Made by a program: the position numbers and the translations under genes
Assembly (NCBI GenBank): GCA_002928735.1
Contig: PERL01000005.1
Span: 1-64,000, forward strand
Origin: Hyphomicrobium sp.
GTDB lineage: Bacteria; Pseudomonadota; Alphaproteobacteria; Rhizobiales; Hyphomicrobiaceae
Reading direction: 5' to 3'
Length of the DNA stretch: 64,000 nucleotides
Notes under the pieces: generated by a model
The model's input: the letters and a program-made list of their open reading frames with translations, nothing else
The model's database searches: none
Told to the model about the DNA's origin: nothing
Part shown: positions 46,749 to 56,178 of the stretch, piece by piece
How positions within the stretch are numbered: position 1 is the stretch's first letter
Layout of the letters: each line of letters begins with the position of its first letter

Positions 46749-47417
46749 TCAAGCCCGCGGATTGAGGTTTCGGACGCACACAATGCGCGCGTCGGGGTCG
46801 GTCAAGCTGGGTTTTAGCTCCAACTCGAAGTCCCAGACGGCGCGAGCGGCGTCAACCTCTTTCTCCGCGTCGCGCCCTTTGAGGAACAGGCCCAGGGTTT
46901 GGGCCTGCCAGAAAGGATGGGCGAGGCAAAAAAGGTCAGTCAACGGCGCCAAGGCACGGGCCGAAACCACGTCTACTGGCCCAACCTTATCGCGAGTCGA
47001 GGATGATTCGATTCGTGTCCCCAAGATGTCCACAGGGCACCCGGCCTGCCGGGCTGCCTCGCGGAGGAAGGCGGCCTTGCGGGAATCGCTTTCGACCAGG
47101 GTGACGCGCAGGTCTGGGCTGGTGGATGCTGGGTCTCGGGCCATGAGGGCTATGACGAGGCCGGGAAAGCCGGCGCCGGAGCCGAAATCGGCCCAGGTGC
47201 GGGTGCCGGGGGGTGTCAGGGCCCAGAGTTGCGCGGAATCGGCGAAGTGGCGGGACCAAATGCCGTCGAGGGTGCTGGGGGCGACGAGTTGGACGGCCTT
47301 CTGCCATTGTTTGAGCAAGGCGGCGTAAGCTTTGAATTTTACTCCCGTTTCACGTGAAACCCCGAACGCGCGCTGAAAGCTGGCGGCGTCGGTGACGGGG
47401 GTGGATAAGTTGGTCAT
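46749..47417 (-). CDS. rsmG: 16S rRNA (guanine-N7)-methyltransferase G
   Basis: Methylates G527 of 16S rRNA. The 222-residue Rossmann methyltransferase has the SAM motif [17 protein letters not shown] and the [15 protein letters not shown] segment. The sequence [11 protein letters not shown] near the N-terminus is encoded by a parS-like site, as in many bacteria. Its ATG overlaps the mnmG stop by 4 bases. Confidence 0.96.
   Translation of the reverse strand: MTNLSTPVTDAASFQRAFGVSRETGVKFKAYAALLKQWQKAVQLVAPSTLDGIWSRHFADSAQLWALTPPGTRTWADFGSGAGFPGLVIALMARDPASTSPDLRVTLVESDSRKAAFLREAARQAGCPVDILGTRIESSSTRDKVGPVDVVSARALAPLTDLFCLAHPFWQAQTLGLFLKGRDAEKEVDAARAVWDFELELKPSLTDPDARIVCVRNLNPRA
47346..47361. 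promoter_or_regulatory. parS-like site inside rsmG
   Basis: CGTTTCACGTGAAACC matches the parS 16-mer at 14 positions and is itself almost perfectly palindromic. It encodes VSRET near the rsmG N-terminus, a location where parS is common. It is 0.6 kb upstream of parA. Confidence 0.85.
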
Positions 47418-49342
47418 GCACGGTTAAGCCGGGCGGGGGCAGCGGCCTTGGCGGCCTTTTTGACGGCGGCGAGCAGCAGGGTCAGGCCGGCGGGCGTCAT
47501 GCCATCAATGCGGGCGGCATGGGCCAGTGTGCGGGGCTGATGCTGGGTCAGCTTCTGGCGGACTTCGTTGGAGAGGCTCTGGATCGCAGCGAAGTCGAAT
47601 CCGGCTGGAATCGCAATGGCTTCGTCGCGTTTCAAGGCGGCGACGTCTTCTTCCTGGCGGCGGACATAAGCGGCGTAACGAGCGTCGGTTTCGATCTGGG
47701 CCGCGATGGCCGGGGCAATGGCGTTGAGTTCGGGCCAGATGGCGGCGAGGCGGTCGAATGTGATGTCGGGGAAGGCCATCAGCTCAAACGCCGAGCGGCG
47801 GCGGCCGTCGTGATTGATCACAAGGCCGGCGTTTGCGGCTTCGTTGGGGGTCAGCGTCAGGCGGTCGAGCACGGCGCGGCCGGCGTCAAGCGTCGCCATG
47901 CGGGCAGAAAAGGCGGTTTCGCGCTCGGGGCCGACGCAGCCGATGGCACGGCCGAGGGGGGTCAGGCGCTGATCGGCGTTGTCCGCGCGGAGTTTTAATC
48001 GGAATTCGGCGCGCGAGGTAAACATGCGATAGGGCTCGGTGACGCCTCGGGTGACGAGGTCGTCGATCATGACGCCGATATAGGCGTCGGAGCGGGAGAG
48101 CACGAAGGTGCGGTGGCCGCCGCCGGCCGCGAGCGCGGCGTTGATGCCGGCGACGATTCCCTGGGCGGCGGCTTCTTCGTAGCCCGTGGTGCCGTTGATC
48201 TGGCCGGCGAGGAACAGGCCCGGCAAGCGTTTGACTTCGAGGGTGGATTCCAGCTCGCGCGGGTCAATTGTGTCGTATTCGATGGCGTAGCCGGGGCGCA
48301 GAATCGTGACCTGTTCGAGGCCCGGAATCGTGCGGATAAAGGCTTCTTGGACCTCGGCGGGGAGGGAGGTCGAGATGCCGTTCGGGTAGACCGTCGGGTC
48401 GTCGAGGCCCTCGGGTTCGAGGAAGATCTGGTGGGTTTCGCGTTGCTCGAAGCGGACCACCTTGTCTTCGATCGAGGGGCAATAGCGGGGTCCGACGCTT
48501 TCGATTTGGCCGCTGTACATGGGCGAGCGGCTGAGGTTTTCGCGGATGATGCGGTGAGTTTCGGGCGTGGTTTCGGTGACGCCGCAGGCGATCTGGGGCG
48601 TCGTGATGGCCGTGGTCAGGAAGGAGAAGGGGACCGGGGGGTCGTCGCCCGGCTGGCTGGCGAGGCGATCCCAGGCAATCGTGCGACCGTCGAGGCGGGC
48701 GGGGGTGCCGGTCTTGAGGCGGCCCATGGCCAATCCGGAGTTATAGAGGCGTTCCGAGAGACCCTTCGCGGGGGCTTCGCCGTGGCGGCCGGCGGGGGTG
48801 CGGGTTTCGCCGAGGTGGATCAGGCCATTAAGGAAGGTGCCGGTGGTGAGGACTACGGCGGCGGCGCGCAGTTCGCGGCCATCTTCCAGCTTGAGGCCAG
48901 AGACGCGGCCGTTCTCAACGATGAGGTCGTGGACGGCGCCTTCGACGACTGTGAGGCCGGGGGTGGCGCGGATCGCTGACTGCATGGCCTGGCGGTAGAG
49001 CTTGCGGTCGGCCTGGGCGCGGGGGCCCTGGACGGCGGGGCCCTTGGAGCGGTTGAGCAGGCGGAACTGGATGCCGGCGGCGTCGGCGACGCGGCCCATG
49101 AGGCCGTCGAGGGCGTCGACTTCGCGGACGAGATGGCCCTTGCCGAGGCCGCCGATGGCCGGGTTGCACGACATTTCGCCGATGGTTGCGAAGCGGTGAG
49201 TGACCAGCACGGTCGAAGCGCCCATGCGGGCTGCGGCGGCGGCGGCTTCCGTACCAGCGTGGCCGCCGCCCACGACGATCACGTCATAGGTGTTCAGGGC
49301 TGGGGTGTGCTGGGCCGGCGAAAGGGTGTTGACAGGGCTCAT
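47414..49342 (-). CDS. mnmG: tRNA uridine 5-carboxymethylaminomethyl modification enzyme MnmG
   Basis: FAD-dependent partner of MnmE in making cmnm5U34. The 642-residue protein has [23 protein letters not shown] (FAD-binding), the signature [41 protein letters not shown], and a helical C-terminus. The ATG at 49342 opens the family's N-terminus with a short tail; the frame is open to 49414. Confidence 0.97.
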   Translation of the reverse strand: MSPVNTLSPAQHTPALNTYDVIVVGGGHAGTEAAAAAARMGASTVLVTHRFATIGEMSCNPAIGGLGKGHLVREVDALDGLMGRVADAAGIQFRLLNRSKGPAVQGPRAQADRKLYRQAMQSAIRATPGLTVVEGAVHDLIVENGRVSGLKLEDGRELRAAAVVLTTGTFLNGLIHLGETRTPAGRHGEAPAKGLSERLYNSGLAMGRLKTGTPARLDGRTIAWDRLASQPGDDPPVPFSFLTTAITTPQIACGVTETTPETHRIIRENLSRSPMYSGQIESVGPRYCPSIEDKVVRFEQRETHQIFLEPEGLDDPTVYPNGISTSLPAEVQEAFIRTIPGLEQVTILRPGYAIEYDTIDPRELESTLEVKRLPGLFLAGQINGTTGYEEAAAQGIVAGINAALAAGGGHRTFVLSRSDAYIGVMIDDLVTRGVTEPYRMFTSRAEFRLKLRADNADQRLTPLGRAIGCVGPERETAFSARMATLDAGRAVLDRLTLTPNEAANAGLVINHDGRRRSAFELMAFPDITFDRLAAIWPELNAIAPAIAAQIETDARYAAYVRRQEEDVAALKRDEAIAIPAGFDFAAIQSLSNEVRQKLTQHQPRTLAHAARIDGMTPAGLTLLLAAVKKAAKAAAPARLNRA

Positions 49343-49419
49343 GGGCGTTCTTCTAGCCGAAAACGCGGAGAGGAAAAGTGCTGAAACGGGGCTAACCGAT
49401 TCCAGAACCGTCAAGAATT

Positions 49420-49435
49420 GGTTTCACGTGAAACT
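49420..49435. promoter_or_regulatory. parS-like site upstream of mnmG
   Basis: GGTTTCACGTGAAACT matches parS at 14 of 16 positions; the 12-base centre GTTTCACGTGAAAC is a perfect palindrome. Confidence 0.85.
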
Positions 49436-49478
49436 GGGGTGGGGGAATCAGGGGACCGTGGGTGAGGGTTTAACAGAG

Positions 49479-49494
49479 TGTTTCACGTGAATCA
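49479..49494. promoter_or_regulatory. parS-like site, 15 of 16 match
   Basis: TGTTTCACGTGAATCA differs from the consensus at one base and is identical, with three more bases (TT after it), to the site at 51036. Confidence 0.85.
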
Positions 49495-49575
49495 TTCGTT
49501 TGCCGGTGGGGGAATCGCGGGTCGTTATTTCAAGGGCGCGGCGAGGGCCGGTTAGTCGAAGAGAGGTAATTTTTA

Positions 49576-49672
49576 CACCGTCACCCCCGCGAAAGCGGGA
49601 GCCCAGGCAAGCTTTTGACAGATCGCATCAACAGACGCTTGCACGGATCCCGGCCTTCGCCGGGATGACGGT
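49576..49672. repeat. intergenic repeat with inverted ends
   Basis: The left end ACCGTCACCCCCGCG and the right end GGGATGACGGT form inverted termini. Each end also carries its own small hairpin: CCCGCGAAAGCGGG near 49585 and CCCGGCCTTCGCCGGG near 49649. This is the pattern of a REP/mosaic intergenic repeat common in alphaproteobacteria. The copy number in this genome cannot be judged from one window. Confidence 0.6.
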
Positions 49673-49799
49673 GGAGGAGGTCGGGTTTCAGTTCGCAGCG
49701 GCGGGTGATGCCCCCATAGCTTGGCGTACACGCTGCGGGCTGCGCGCTGGCGTACTATGATGTCGAATAATCATCACTTCCTTTTGGCAGGAAAACACC

Positions 49800-50147
49800 G
49801 TGAACTGGTCAGGCAAGTTATATCAAATCTACGAAGAGCGTTGGTGGAACACGTTATTTGCGACGACGATGTTCTTCGAAATTAAGGCTCTCCGCTTGCG
49901 ACACCCTCTTTATGTCGGGCAACGCGCACTGATAACAAATTGGTATCAAGAGGTGGAAGCACTTCGCACGCACTTTGAGTCCTTTGATCATTGGTGGGAA
50001 TTTCAAAAAACAGTCTGCGACGATATTGGCGACTATCTGCTGATCGGTCGAACTCCGCCGCGCGATCGGTGCGTATTCAGGGGTGGAGCCGGAATCGGGC
50101 TCAAAGCGTATGCAGAATCGTTCCCTGGCTATCGGAAATATAGTTGA
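49800..50147 (+). CDS. unknown protein, accessory gene
   Basis: A 115-residue protein rich in Trp, Tyr and Phe (ERWWNTLFATTMFFEIKALRLRHPLYVG) with no recognised domain and no membrane helix. The GTG at 49800 has AGGA 7 bases upstream. Base composition is visibly lower in GC than neighbours. With the next gene it lies in the mnmG-mnmE interval that is short in relatives, so it is probably acquired. Confidence 0.5.
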   Translation: MNWSGKLYQIYEERWWNTLFATTMFFEIKALRLRHPLYVGQRALITNWYQEVEALRTHFESFDHWWEFQKTVCDDIGDYLLIGRTPPRDRCVFRGGAGIGLKAYAESFPGYRKYS

Positions 50148-50187
50148 AAGAAGATCAAGTTTATTGGGGTAGGGGAAGCGACCTCCA

Positions 50188-50790
50188 ATGGCCACGCTCT
50201 CACAACAGTTGCCTCGCTATGTTCACGTGCTCCCGGCTGACTATGTTCAGGCGATAGGCGAAGTAGTCGTAAGTTGGTCGTTCTTCGAGGTGGACCTTGA
50301 TGCAGCGATCCAGTTCTTTCGCTTACACCCTGATGCACGGAATCTTGCCGAACAGATACCAAGCAGCATAAAGGGTCGGCTCAAGCTGTTTCGGCACAGC
50401 GCCGACGCATCATTTGCTCAATACCCCGCTGTGCGATCGCGCTTTAGTGCTATCGGTCAGACGGCCTCTCATCTAGCTGCGCAACGCCATGATCTTACAC
50501 ACGCTCGCTGGAGAGGAAACGAGGGCGGCCCTTACAGCGGCTATTCTATACGTTTTGGGGACTGGAGGACGGCGAGGCAGGTGGTCAGCAATAAGGACGA
50601 AATATTGCGGATAGCGCGACAAGTAAACGAGATGCACTTTGACTTGTGTAATATTCTTGGTGCCGGTTTTCCGAAAAATAGTGACGAACTACTTTTGCCC
50701 GAAGAGATCACTGCCATGAAAAAGTTCCGAGCCGATCATGTGCCGCCGTTGCCAATTCCGGCCACGATGGGCTGGCAAAACCTTCCTTGA
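50188..50790 (+). CDS. unknown protein, accessory gene
   Basis: A 200-residue cytoplasmic protein, mostly helical: DYVQAIGEVVVSWSFFEVDLDAAIQFFRLHPDA, followed by SIKGRLKLFRHSADA and a LAAQRHDLTHARWRGNEGG segment. GEVVVSWSFFEVDLDAA recalls a helical bundle seen in small abortive-infection or HEPN-like proteins, but no catalytic motif was confirmed. It follows the previous gene by 40 bases and shares its low GC. Confidence 0.5.
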   Translation: MATLSQQLPRYVHVLPADYVQAIGEVVVSWSFFEVDLDAAIQFFRLHPDARNLAEQIPSSIKGRLKLFRHSADASFAQYPAVRSRFSAIGQTASHLAAQRHDLTHARWRGNEGGPYSGYSIRFGDWRTARQVVSNKDEILRIARQVNEMHFDLCNILGAGFPKNSDELLLPEEITAMKKFRADHVPPLPIPATMGWQNLP

Positions 50791-50851
50791 ATTGTCAGTG
50801 AGGCGGCTAAGTTGGGTTGGTGGGGAGCCGGAGCGTGAGCGGAGGCGACCG

Positions 50852-50992
50852 CGGTAACCCGCCGAGGCTTGCTGAGGTGGCGGGCAAGTAGCTTGGTTCG
50901 TGGGTGTGTTGGCGGGTTACGGTTTCTGGCGCTGCCGCTTCACGTCGCGCCCAATATCGCGCGCGACGATCGGAGCGCTACGCTAACCCGCC
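50852..50992. repeat. palindromic intergenic repeats (TAACCCGCC family)
   Basis: CGGTAACCCGCC (50852-50863), GGCGGGTTACGG (50911-50922) and CTAACCCGCC (50982-50991) form one inverted pair and a third partial copy. Such arms are typical of REP-like repeats between alphaproteobacterial genes. Confidence 0.55.
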
Positions 50993-51035
50993 CTTCGGGC
51001 TACGGGCTGAGATGTTCCGTCATGATTCACAGCCA

Positions 51036-51051
51036 TGTTTCACGTGAATCA
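51036..51051. promoter_or_regulatory. parS-like site, 15 of 16 match
   Basis: TGTTTCACGTGAATCA lies just beyond the mnmE stop. It is identical to the site at 49479, and the flanking bases ATT also match. The two lie on either side of the accessory gene pair. Confidence 0.85.
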
Positions 51052-51077
51052 TTGGTTGGTGCGTGGCGCGTTCCGAC

Positions 51078-52430
51078 TCACTTTCCGATGCAGAAGCGGC
51101 TGAAGATTTGGCCGAGGATGTCTTCGACGTCGATGCGGCCGGTGAGGCGGCCCAGCGCGTGGGCGGCTCGGCGGAGGTCTTCGGCGCGAAGTTCGGGTTC
51201 GTGCGGGTTGCCCTCCAGGAAGACGCAGAGATGATGGTGGGTGTCGGCGACGAGGGCGCGCTGGCGGGCGTTCGTCAGGGCGGCGGGCAGGCCGCGGTCG
51301 TCGAGGCGATCTTTGGCAATGGCGGCGAGGCGCGCGGTGAGGTCATCGAGGCCTTGGCCGGTCTTGGCTGAGACGAGGACGCTGTCGTCGGGGAGGGCTG
51401 GCGGGGCGCCGGTTTTGATCAGGTCGGCTTTGTTGCGGACGAGGAGCACGCGGTCGCTGACGGGCACGAGGTCCGGGGGGAGTTGGATTTCGGGGGCGCC
51501 GGGGTCGACCAGCCAGAGGATCAGGTCGGCTGCGCGGGCGGCCTCGAGCGTGCGGCGGATGCCCTCCTGTTCGACGCGCAGTTCGGTCTGGCGGATGCCG
51601 GCGGTGTCGGAGAGCAGGACCGGGTAGCCGCCGAGGTCGAGGCGGACTTCGATCACGTCGCGGGTGGTGCCGGCTTCCTCGGAGACGATGGCGGCGGGGC
51701 GGCGGGCGAGCGCGTTCAGGAGGCTGGATTTGCCGACGTTGGGCGGGCCGGCAAGGGTGACGCGGAAGCCGTCGCGGAGGATCTCGCCGCGGTTGGCATC
51801 GTCCAGGTGGTGTCGAATGGCGGCTTCCAGGCTTTCGACGCTGGCGCGGGCCTGGGCGATGCTCTGGTCGCTGACGTCGGCTTCGTCGGAGAAGTCGATG
51901 GCGGCTTCGGTCAGCGCCAGGGCGTCGAGGAGGGTGGCGCGCCAACTTTCGACGAGGGCGGAGAGTCCGCCGATGGCCTGGCGCAGGGCCTGGCGGCGTT
52001 GGGCTTCGGTTTCGGCGTCGATGAGGTCGGCGAGGCCTTCGGCTTCGGCGAGGTCGATCTTACCGTTGTCGAAGGCGCGGCGGGCGAATTCGCCGGGTTC
52101 GGCGAGGCGGAAGCCGTGGATGGAAGCGAGGGCCTCCACGAGGCTTGCTACGACCGCGCGGCCGCCGTGGAGCATCAATTCGACGACGTCTTCGCCGGTG
52201 AAGCTCTTCGGTCCGGGGAACCAGATGACGAGGCCGCGATCGAGGGGGCGGCTGTCGATCGGATGGATGAACGTGCGCGCGGAGGCGATGCGCGGCTTGG
52301 GGCGGGGCCTCGTCATCAGGGCCAGGACCTGGCTGGCTCGAGGGCCGGAGACGCGAATGACGGCGACGCCCGCACGGCCGGGCGCGGTCGAGAGGGCATA
52401 GATCGTCGGCGTTTCAGTAGGGGGCGGCAT
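51078..52430 (-). CDS. mnmE: tRNA uridine-5-carboxymethylaminomethyl modification GTPase MnmE
   Basis: Works with MnmG on wobble uridine. The 450 residues comprise the N-terminal folate-binding domain (TIYALSTAPGRAGVAVIRVSGPRA), a helical domain interrupted by a G domain with GPPNVGKSSLLNALARRPAAIVS, DTAGIR and NKADLI, and the C-terminal catalytic-cysteine motif FCIGK. The ATG at 52430 was chosen because it gives the normal length and starts at the conserved APGRAG region; the frame is open 68 codons further. Confidence 0.97.
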   Translation of the reverse strand: MPPPTETPTIYALSTAPGRAGVAVIRVSGPRASQVLALMTRPRPKPRIASARTFIHPIDSRPLDRGLVIWFPGPKSFTGEDVVELMLHGGRAVVASLVEALASIHGFRLAEPGEFARRAFDNGKIDLAEAEGLADLIDAETEAQRRQALRQAIGGLSALVESWRATLLDALALTEAAIDFSDEADVSDQSIAQARASVESLEAAIRHHLDDANRGEILRDGFRVTLAGPPNVGKSSLLNALARRPAAIVSEEAGTTRDVIEVRLDLGGYPVLLSDTAGIRQTELRVEQEGIRRTLEAARAADLILWLVDPGAPEIQLPPDLVPVSDRVLLVRNKADLIKTGAPPALPDDSVLVSAKTGQGLDDLTARLAAIAKDRLDDRGLPAALTNARQRALVADTHHHLCVFLEGNPHEPELRAEDLRRAAHALGRLTGRIDVEDILGQIFSRFCIGK

Positions 52431-52622
52431 CGGCACCTGCGGGTTGTGCCTGTGCTTACCACGCGGGGGCGGACCGGGGCGACCGTCGCGGTGTTTCGCG
52501 GGGAACAATCGGGCGCGTTCGAGAGTCCTATTCTGTGCGGTTAGGCGATGGCCGGACAAGTGGCCATCGCGGGTTAACCATGCTCTTACCGCTTGTTGAC
52601 AAATATCATGTACGGCATTGAA

Positions 52623-52635
52623 CTTGTTCAACAAG
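52623..52635. promoter_or_regulatory. operator-like palindrome upstream of desaturase gene
   Basis: CTTGTT-C-AACAAG is a perfect 6-bp inverted repeat around one base, lying at the edge of the TTGACA (52596-52601) promoter region. Confidence 0.45.
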
Positions 52636-52647
52636 AGTGAAGCGGCG

Positions 52648-52664
52648 GCCTGTTGATAACAGGC
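52648..52664. promoter_or_regulatory. operator-like palindrome upstream of desaturase gene
   Basis: GCCTGTT-GAT-AACAGGC is a perfect 7-bp inverted repeat, 33 bases before the start codon. The pair could serve a repressor of fatty-acid desaturation. Confidence 0.5.
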
Positions 52665-52696
52665 TTACTGAACGACAGTCGCGCAGGAGTCCGATC

Positions 52697-54064
52697 ATGC
52701 AGAGTGCACCGCTGGCGGCGTCTCAGCCTGAACCCAAATCTTGGGCCCTCGATAAGTCCGTTGCGCGGGAATTGCAGCGGCTGAAGGAGCGGGACAACCA
52801 CACGAACCATCGCTATCTCGCGGTGAACTACGCGATCTTTATCGCGACGGTGGCAGCCACGCTGTGGGCGTTCTCATATGCAGAGACATCGGGACTAGGA
52901 GCCTGGCTGACGGTGCCGGCGACCGTGCTGGCGGTGATCATCATCGGCGGGTTCCAGCATCAGCTGGGCGGGGCGATCCACGAGGGCACGCATTACATTC
53001 TGTTCGCCGACCGGAAGAAGAACGAGATCATCTCCGACTGGTTTGCGGCGTTCCCGATCTACACGTCGACGTATGCGTTCCGGCTGCATCATCTCGCGCA
53101 TCATCAGTTCGTCAACGATCCCGTGCGCGATCCGAATTTCGCGCAGGCCGAGATGTCGGGGCATTGGCTCGATTTTCCGCTGACGCAGTATGAGCTTCTG
53201 ATGGGCGTGATCCGGCAGCTCAATCCGGTTCGGCTTGTGAAGTATGTCATGGCGCGGGCGCGGTACAGCGCGATTGGATCGGACGATAACCCGTATGCCG
53301 ACAAGACGCGGATGGGGTCGCCGTGGACGGTGCGCGTGGGCGCGCTGTTTGCGGTGTTCATGCCGGCGGTTGCGATTGCGCTCATCCTGCATGGGGATTG
53401 GCTGGCGCTTCTGATTGCACACATGGCCATTTCCGCGGCGGTGCTCGGCTACTATGCGCTCATCCCGGAAGAGGACTTCGCGCGGAGCCGGATCAATCCG
53501 ATCGTGTCGCATCGGGTGACAGCGCTCGGGCGAATGGGCTTCCTGGCGATGCTCTACGGGGCACTGTCGCTGACGTGTTATCTGACAGGCGCGCCGGCTT
53601 GGGGCTGGTATGGGCTGTTGTGGATCCTCCCGTTGTTCACGACGTTCCCGCTGTTCATGATCGCACGCGAGTGGGTGCAACATGGCAACGCGGATCGCGG
53701 GCGGCTGACGAACTCGCGCATCTTTTTCGTGAACCCCGTAGTGCGCTGGCTCGTGTTCCCGTGGGGCATGGACTACCACCTGCCGCATCACATCTATTGC
53801 TCGGTGCCGCACTACAAGCTGAAGGACCTGCACGAGGTGCTGCTGAACGATCCGGAGTATCGCGAGAAGGGCATGGTCGTGCACGGGGTGTTGGGCCAGG
53901 GCGCGCCGGGCATGCCATCGATCGTGGAGGTGCTGGGTCCGCGCTACACGATGACGGGCGAGGAGATCAGCGTGCAGGACGATACGCTGGAATTGGCGGA
54001 TGTGAACGATAAGGCCGCCATCGCCAGCCACAGCGAGGCCTCGCGTCAGGGCGCGCCGCGATAG
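52697..54064 (+). CDS. membrane fatty acid desaturase
   Basis: A 455-residue di-iron membrane desaturase. Three histidine boxes are present: HEGTH (residues 95-99), HHLAHH (131-136) and HLPHH near residue 360, between membrane-helix pairs. It would introduce a double bond into membrane acyl chains (or a related substrate). The ATG at 52697 has AGGAG 7 bases upstream. It stands between mnmE and rho and is not part of the usual origin gene set. The substrate is unknown. Confidence 0.9.
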   Translation: MQSAPLAASQPEPKSWALDKSVARELQRLKERDNHTNHRYLAVNYAIFIATVAATLWAFSYAETSGLGAWLTVPATVLAVIIIGGFQHQLGGAIHEGTHYILFADRKKNEIISDWFAAFPIYTSTYAFRLHHLAHHQFVNDPVRDPNFAQAEMSGHWLDFPLTQYELLMGVIRQLNPVRLVKYVMARARYSAIGSDDNPYADKTRMGSPWTVRVGALFAVFMPAVAIALILHGDWLALLIAHMAISAAVLGYYALIPEEDFARSRINPIVSHRVTALGRMGFLAMLYGALSLTCYLTGAPAWGWYGLLWILPLFTTFPLFMIAREWVQHGNADRGRLTNSRIFFVNPVVRWLVFPWGMDYHLPHHIYCSVPHYKLKDLHEVLLNDPEYREKGMVVHGVLGQGAPGMPSIVEVLGPRYTMTGEEISVQDDTLELADVNDKAAIASHSEASRQGAPR

Positions 54065-54086
54065 GTTGGATATTGCTCGGATATAG

Positions 54087-54118
54087 AAAAAGGGCCGCTG
54101 AAATCAGCGGCCCTTTTG
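54087..54118. terminator. bidirectional intrinsic terminator
   Basis: AAAAGGGCCGCTG / CAGCGGCCCTTTT with an AAAT loop is flanked by A-run and T-run, so it can end both the desaturase and rho transcripts. Confidence 0.85.
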
Positions 54119-54146
54119 ATATTCGCAGCGGCGCGGATCGAACGCG

Positions 54147-55412
54147 TCAGGTGTTCATCTGCTGGAAGAACTCGCTGTTGGTCTTGGTCGACTTAAGTTT
54201 GTCGATGAGGAACTCGATCGAATCCATCGTGCCCATCGGGTTGAGGATGCGGCGGAGAACATAGACCTTCTTGAGCTGATCCTTCGGAATGAGCAGGTCT
54301 TCCTTACGGGTGCCGGAACGGGCGACGTCGATCGCCGGGAACACGCGCTTATCGGAGACCTTGCGGTCGAGGATGACTTCCGAGTTACCGGTGCCCTTGA
54401 ATTCTTCGAAGATGACTTCGTCCATGCGCGAGCCGGTCTCAACCAGCGCGGTGGCGATGATGGTGAGCGAACCGCCTTCTTCGATATTACGCGCGGCGCC
54501 GAAGAAGCGCTTGGGCCGCTGGAGGGCGTTGGAATCCACACCGCCGGTGAGGACCTTGCCAGAAGACGGAACGACGGTGTTGTAGGCGCGGCCGAGACGC
54601 GTGATCGAATCCAAGAGGATGACCACGTCGCGCTTGTGTTCGACGAGGCGCTTGGCCTTTTCGATCACCATTTCGGAGACCTGGACGTGGCGTGAGGGCG
54701 GTTCGTCGAAGGTGGAGGCGATAACCTCGCCCTTCACGGTGCGCTGCATGTCGGTGACTTCTTCCGGGCGCTCGTCGATGAGCAGCACCATCAGATAGCA
54801 CTCGGGATGATTGGTGGAGATCGCGTGCGCGATGTTCTGGAGGAGGACCGTTTTGCCGGTGCGGGGCGGAGCAACGATAAGGCCGCGCTGGCCTTTCCCA
54901 AGCGGGGCGACGATATCGATGACGCGGGCGGAGAAGTCCTTGATGGTGGGATCTTCGATTTCCATCTTGAGCCACTTCGTCGGGTAGAGCGGCGTCAGGT
55001 TGTCGAAGTGGATCTTGTGTTTAGTGGCTTCGGGGTCTTCGAAATTGATCTTGTTGACCTTGACGAGGGCGAAGTAGCGTTCGCCTTCCTTTGGGCTGCG
55101 GATCTGGCCTTCAACCGTGTCGCCGGTGCGGAGTGCAAAGCGGCGGATCTGGCTGGGCGAGATGTAAATGTCGTCAGGGCCCGGCAGATAATTCGCATCG
55201 GGCGAACGCAGGAAGCCGAAACCGTCTTGGAGGACTTCGACGACGCCGATGCCGGTGATTTCGATATCTTTGGCGGCGAGCTGTTTCAGCGTCGCAAACA
55301 TCAATTCTTGCTTGCGCAGGGTGCTCGCGTTTTCAACGCCGACCTCTTCCGCGAAGCTCAATAGCTCCGTCGGTGTTTTGCGCTTGAGGTCTTCGAGCTT
55401 TACTTCACTCAT
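54147..55412 (-). CDS. rho: transcription termination factor Rho
   Basis: Hexameric RNA helicase. At 421 residues it has the N-terminal cold-shock-like RNA domain ([27 protein letters not shown]), the Walker [22 protein letters not shown], and [11 protein letters not shown] and the C-terminal R loop. The neighbours hemJ and hemE are the usual ones. Confidence 0.98.
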   Translation of the reverse strand: MSEVKLEDLKRKTPTELLSFAEEVGVENASTLRKQELMFATLKQLAAKDIEITGIGVVEVLQDGFGFLRSPDANYLPGPDDIYISPSQIRRFALRTGDTVEGQIRSPKEGERYFALVKVNKINFEDPEATKHKIHFDNLTPLYPTKWLKMEIEDPTIKDFSARVIDIVAPLGKGQRGLIVAPPRTGKTVLLQNIAHAISTNHPECYLMVLLIDERPEEVTDMQRTVKGEVIASTFDEPPSRHVQVSEMVIEKAKRLVEHKRDVVILLDSITRLGRAYNTVVPSSGKVLTGGVDSNALQRPKRFFGAARNIEEGGSLTIIATALVETGSRMDEVIFEEFKGTGNSEVILDRKVSDKRVFPAIDVARSGTRKEDLLIPKDQLKKVYVLRRILNPMGTMDSIEFLIDKLKSTKTNSEFFQQMNT

Positions 55413-55650
55413 AAATGGCTCCGCATGGGCTGCGGCGATGGAGGGGGTCTTGGGCCGCGCGCCGGGGTCTGGGTGGGGGAGAAAAAGCGCAGTCTTGTGC
55501 TGAGCTTGATTGGCCGGTGCGAGCCGCTGACTGGGGCCGACCTGGACCTTTTCGCGGCCGGAGAGACCGCGAAGTCTTTGTTGAGACCCGGCAGTGTTAG
55601 CAGAATCGCCAAGAAAACAAAAGCGATTCCTGTGACGGCCCCGGAGAGCG

Positions 55651-56178
55651 TCAGAAGGGCTTTACGATCACCAAAATCACAATGGCTACCATTAGCAGCG
55701 TGGGGACCTCGTTGACGATGCGCCAATGACGGGGGGGCTTTTCATTGGCGTCCTGGCCGAAGCGGCGGACGGAGGCCGAAAAATATCCGTGTACGCCTGA
55801 TAGCGCGATTGCGAGGGCCAGTTTGGCGTGCAGCCAGCCGCTCGAGAAAAAGCCGGCCTGGTAGGCGAGCCAGAGGCCAAGGACCCAGGAAATGATCATC
55901 GCCGGGGTCATGATGATGTGCAGGAGGCGGCGCTCCATCACCTTGAAGGTCTCGGACTGGACGGAGCCCTTTGGCGCATCGCAGTGGTAGATCAACAGGC
56001 GCGGCAGGTAGAGGAGGCCCGCCATCCACGAGATGATTGCGATGACGTGGACCGACTTGATCCAAAGATAAGCGGCTTCGCCGAAGAGCCAGATCGTCAG
56101 TGCTGTGACCGCGACGGTGATGGCGAGCGCGGTGCCCGCGCGCCCGGCGGCGGACTTCTCCTCGACCGCCGTGGTCAT
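55651..56178 (-). CDS. hemJ: protoporphyrinogen oxidase HemJ
   Basis: A 175-residue four-helix membrane protein that oxidises protoporphyrinogen IX. The signature is [29 protein letters not shown] (haem-ligand histidine) and [26 protein letters not shown]. It overlaps hemE by 4 bases, and hemE encodes the enzyme acting two steps earlier in haem synthesis. Confidence 0.95.
   Translation of the reverse strand: MTTAVEEKSAAGRAGTALAITVAVTALTIWLFGEAAYLWIKSVHVIAIISWMAGLLYLPRLLIYHCDAPKGSVQSETFKVMERRLLHIIMTPAMIISWVLGLWLAYQAGFFSSGWLHAKLALAIALSGVHGYFSASVRRFGQDANEKPPRHWRIVNEVPTLLMVAIVILVIVKPF

Noticed and set aside
55425-55715. Open frame between rho and hemJ on the + strand
   Set aside because: No ribosome binding site, no recognisable domain, and it runs into hemJ in antisense.
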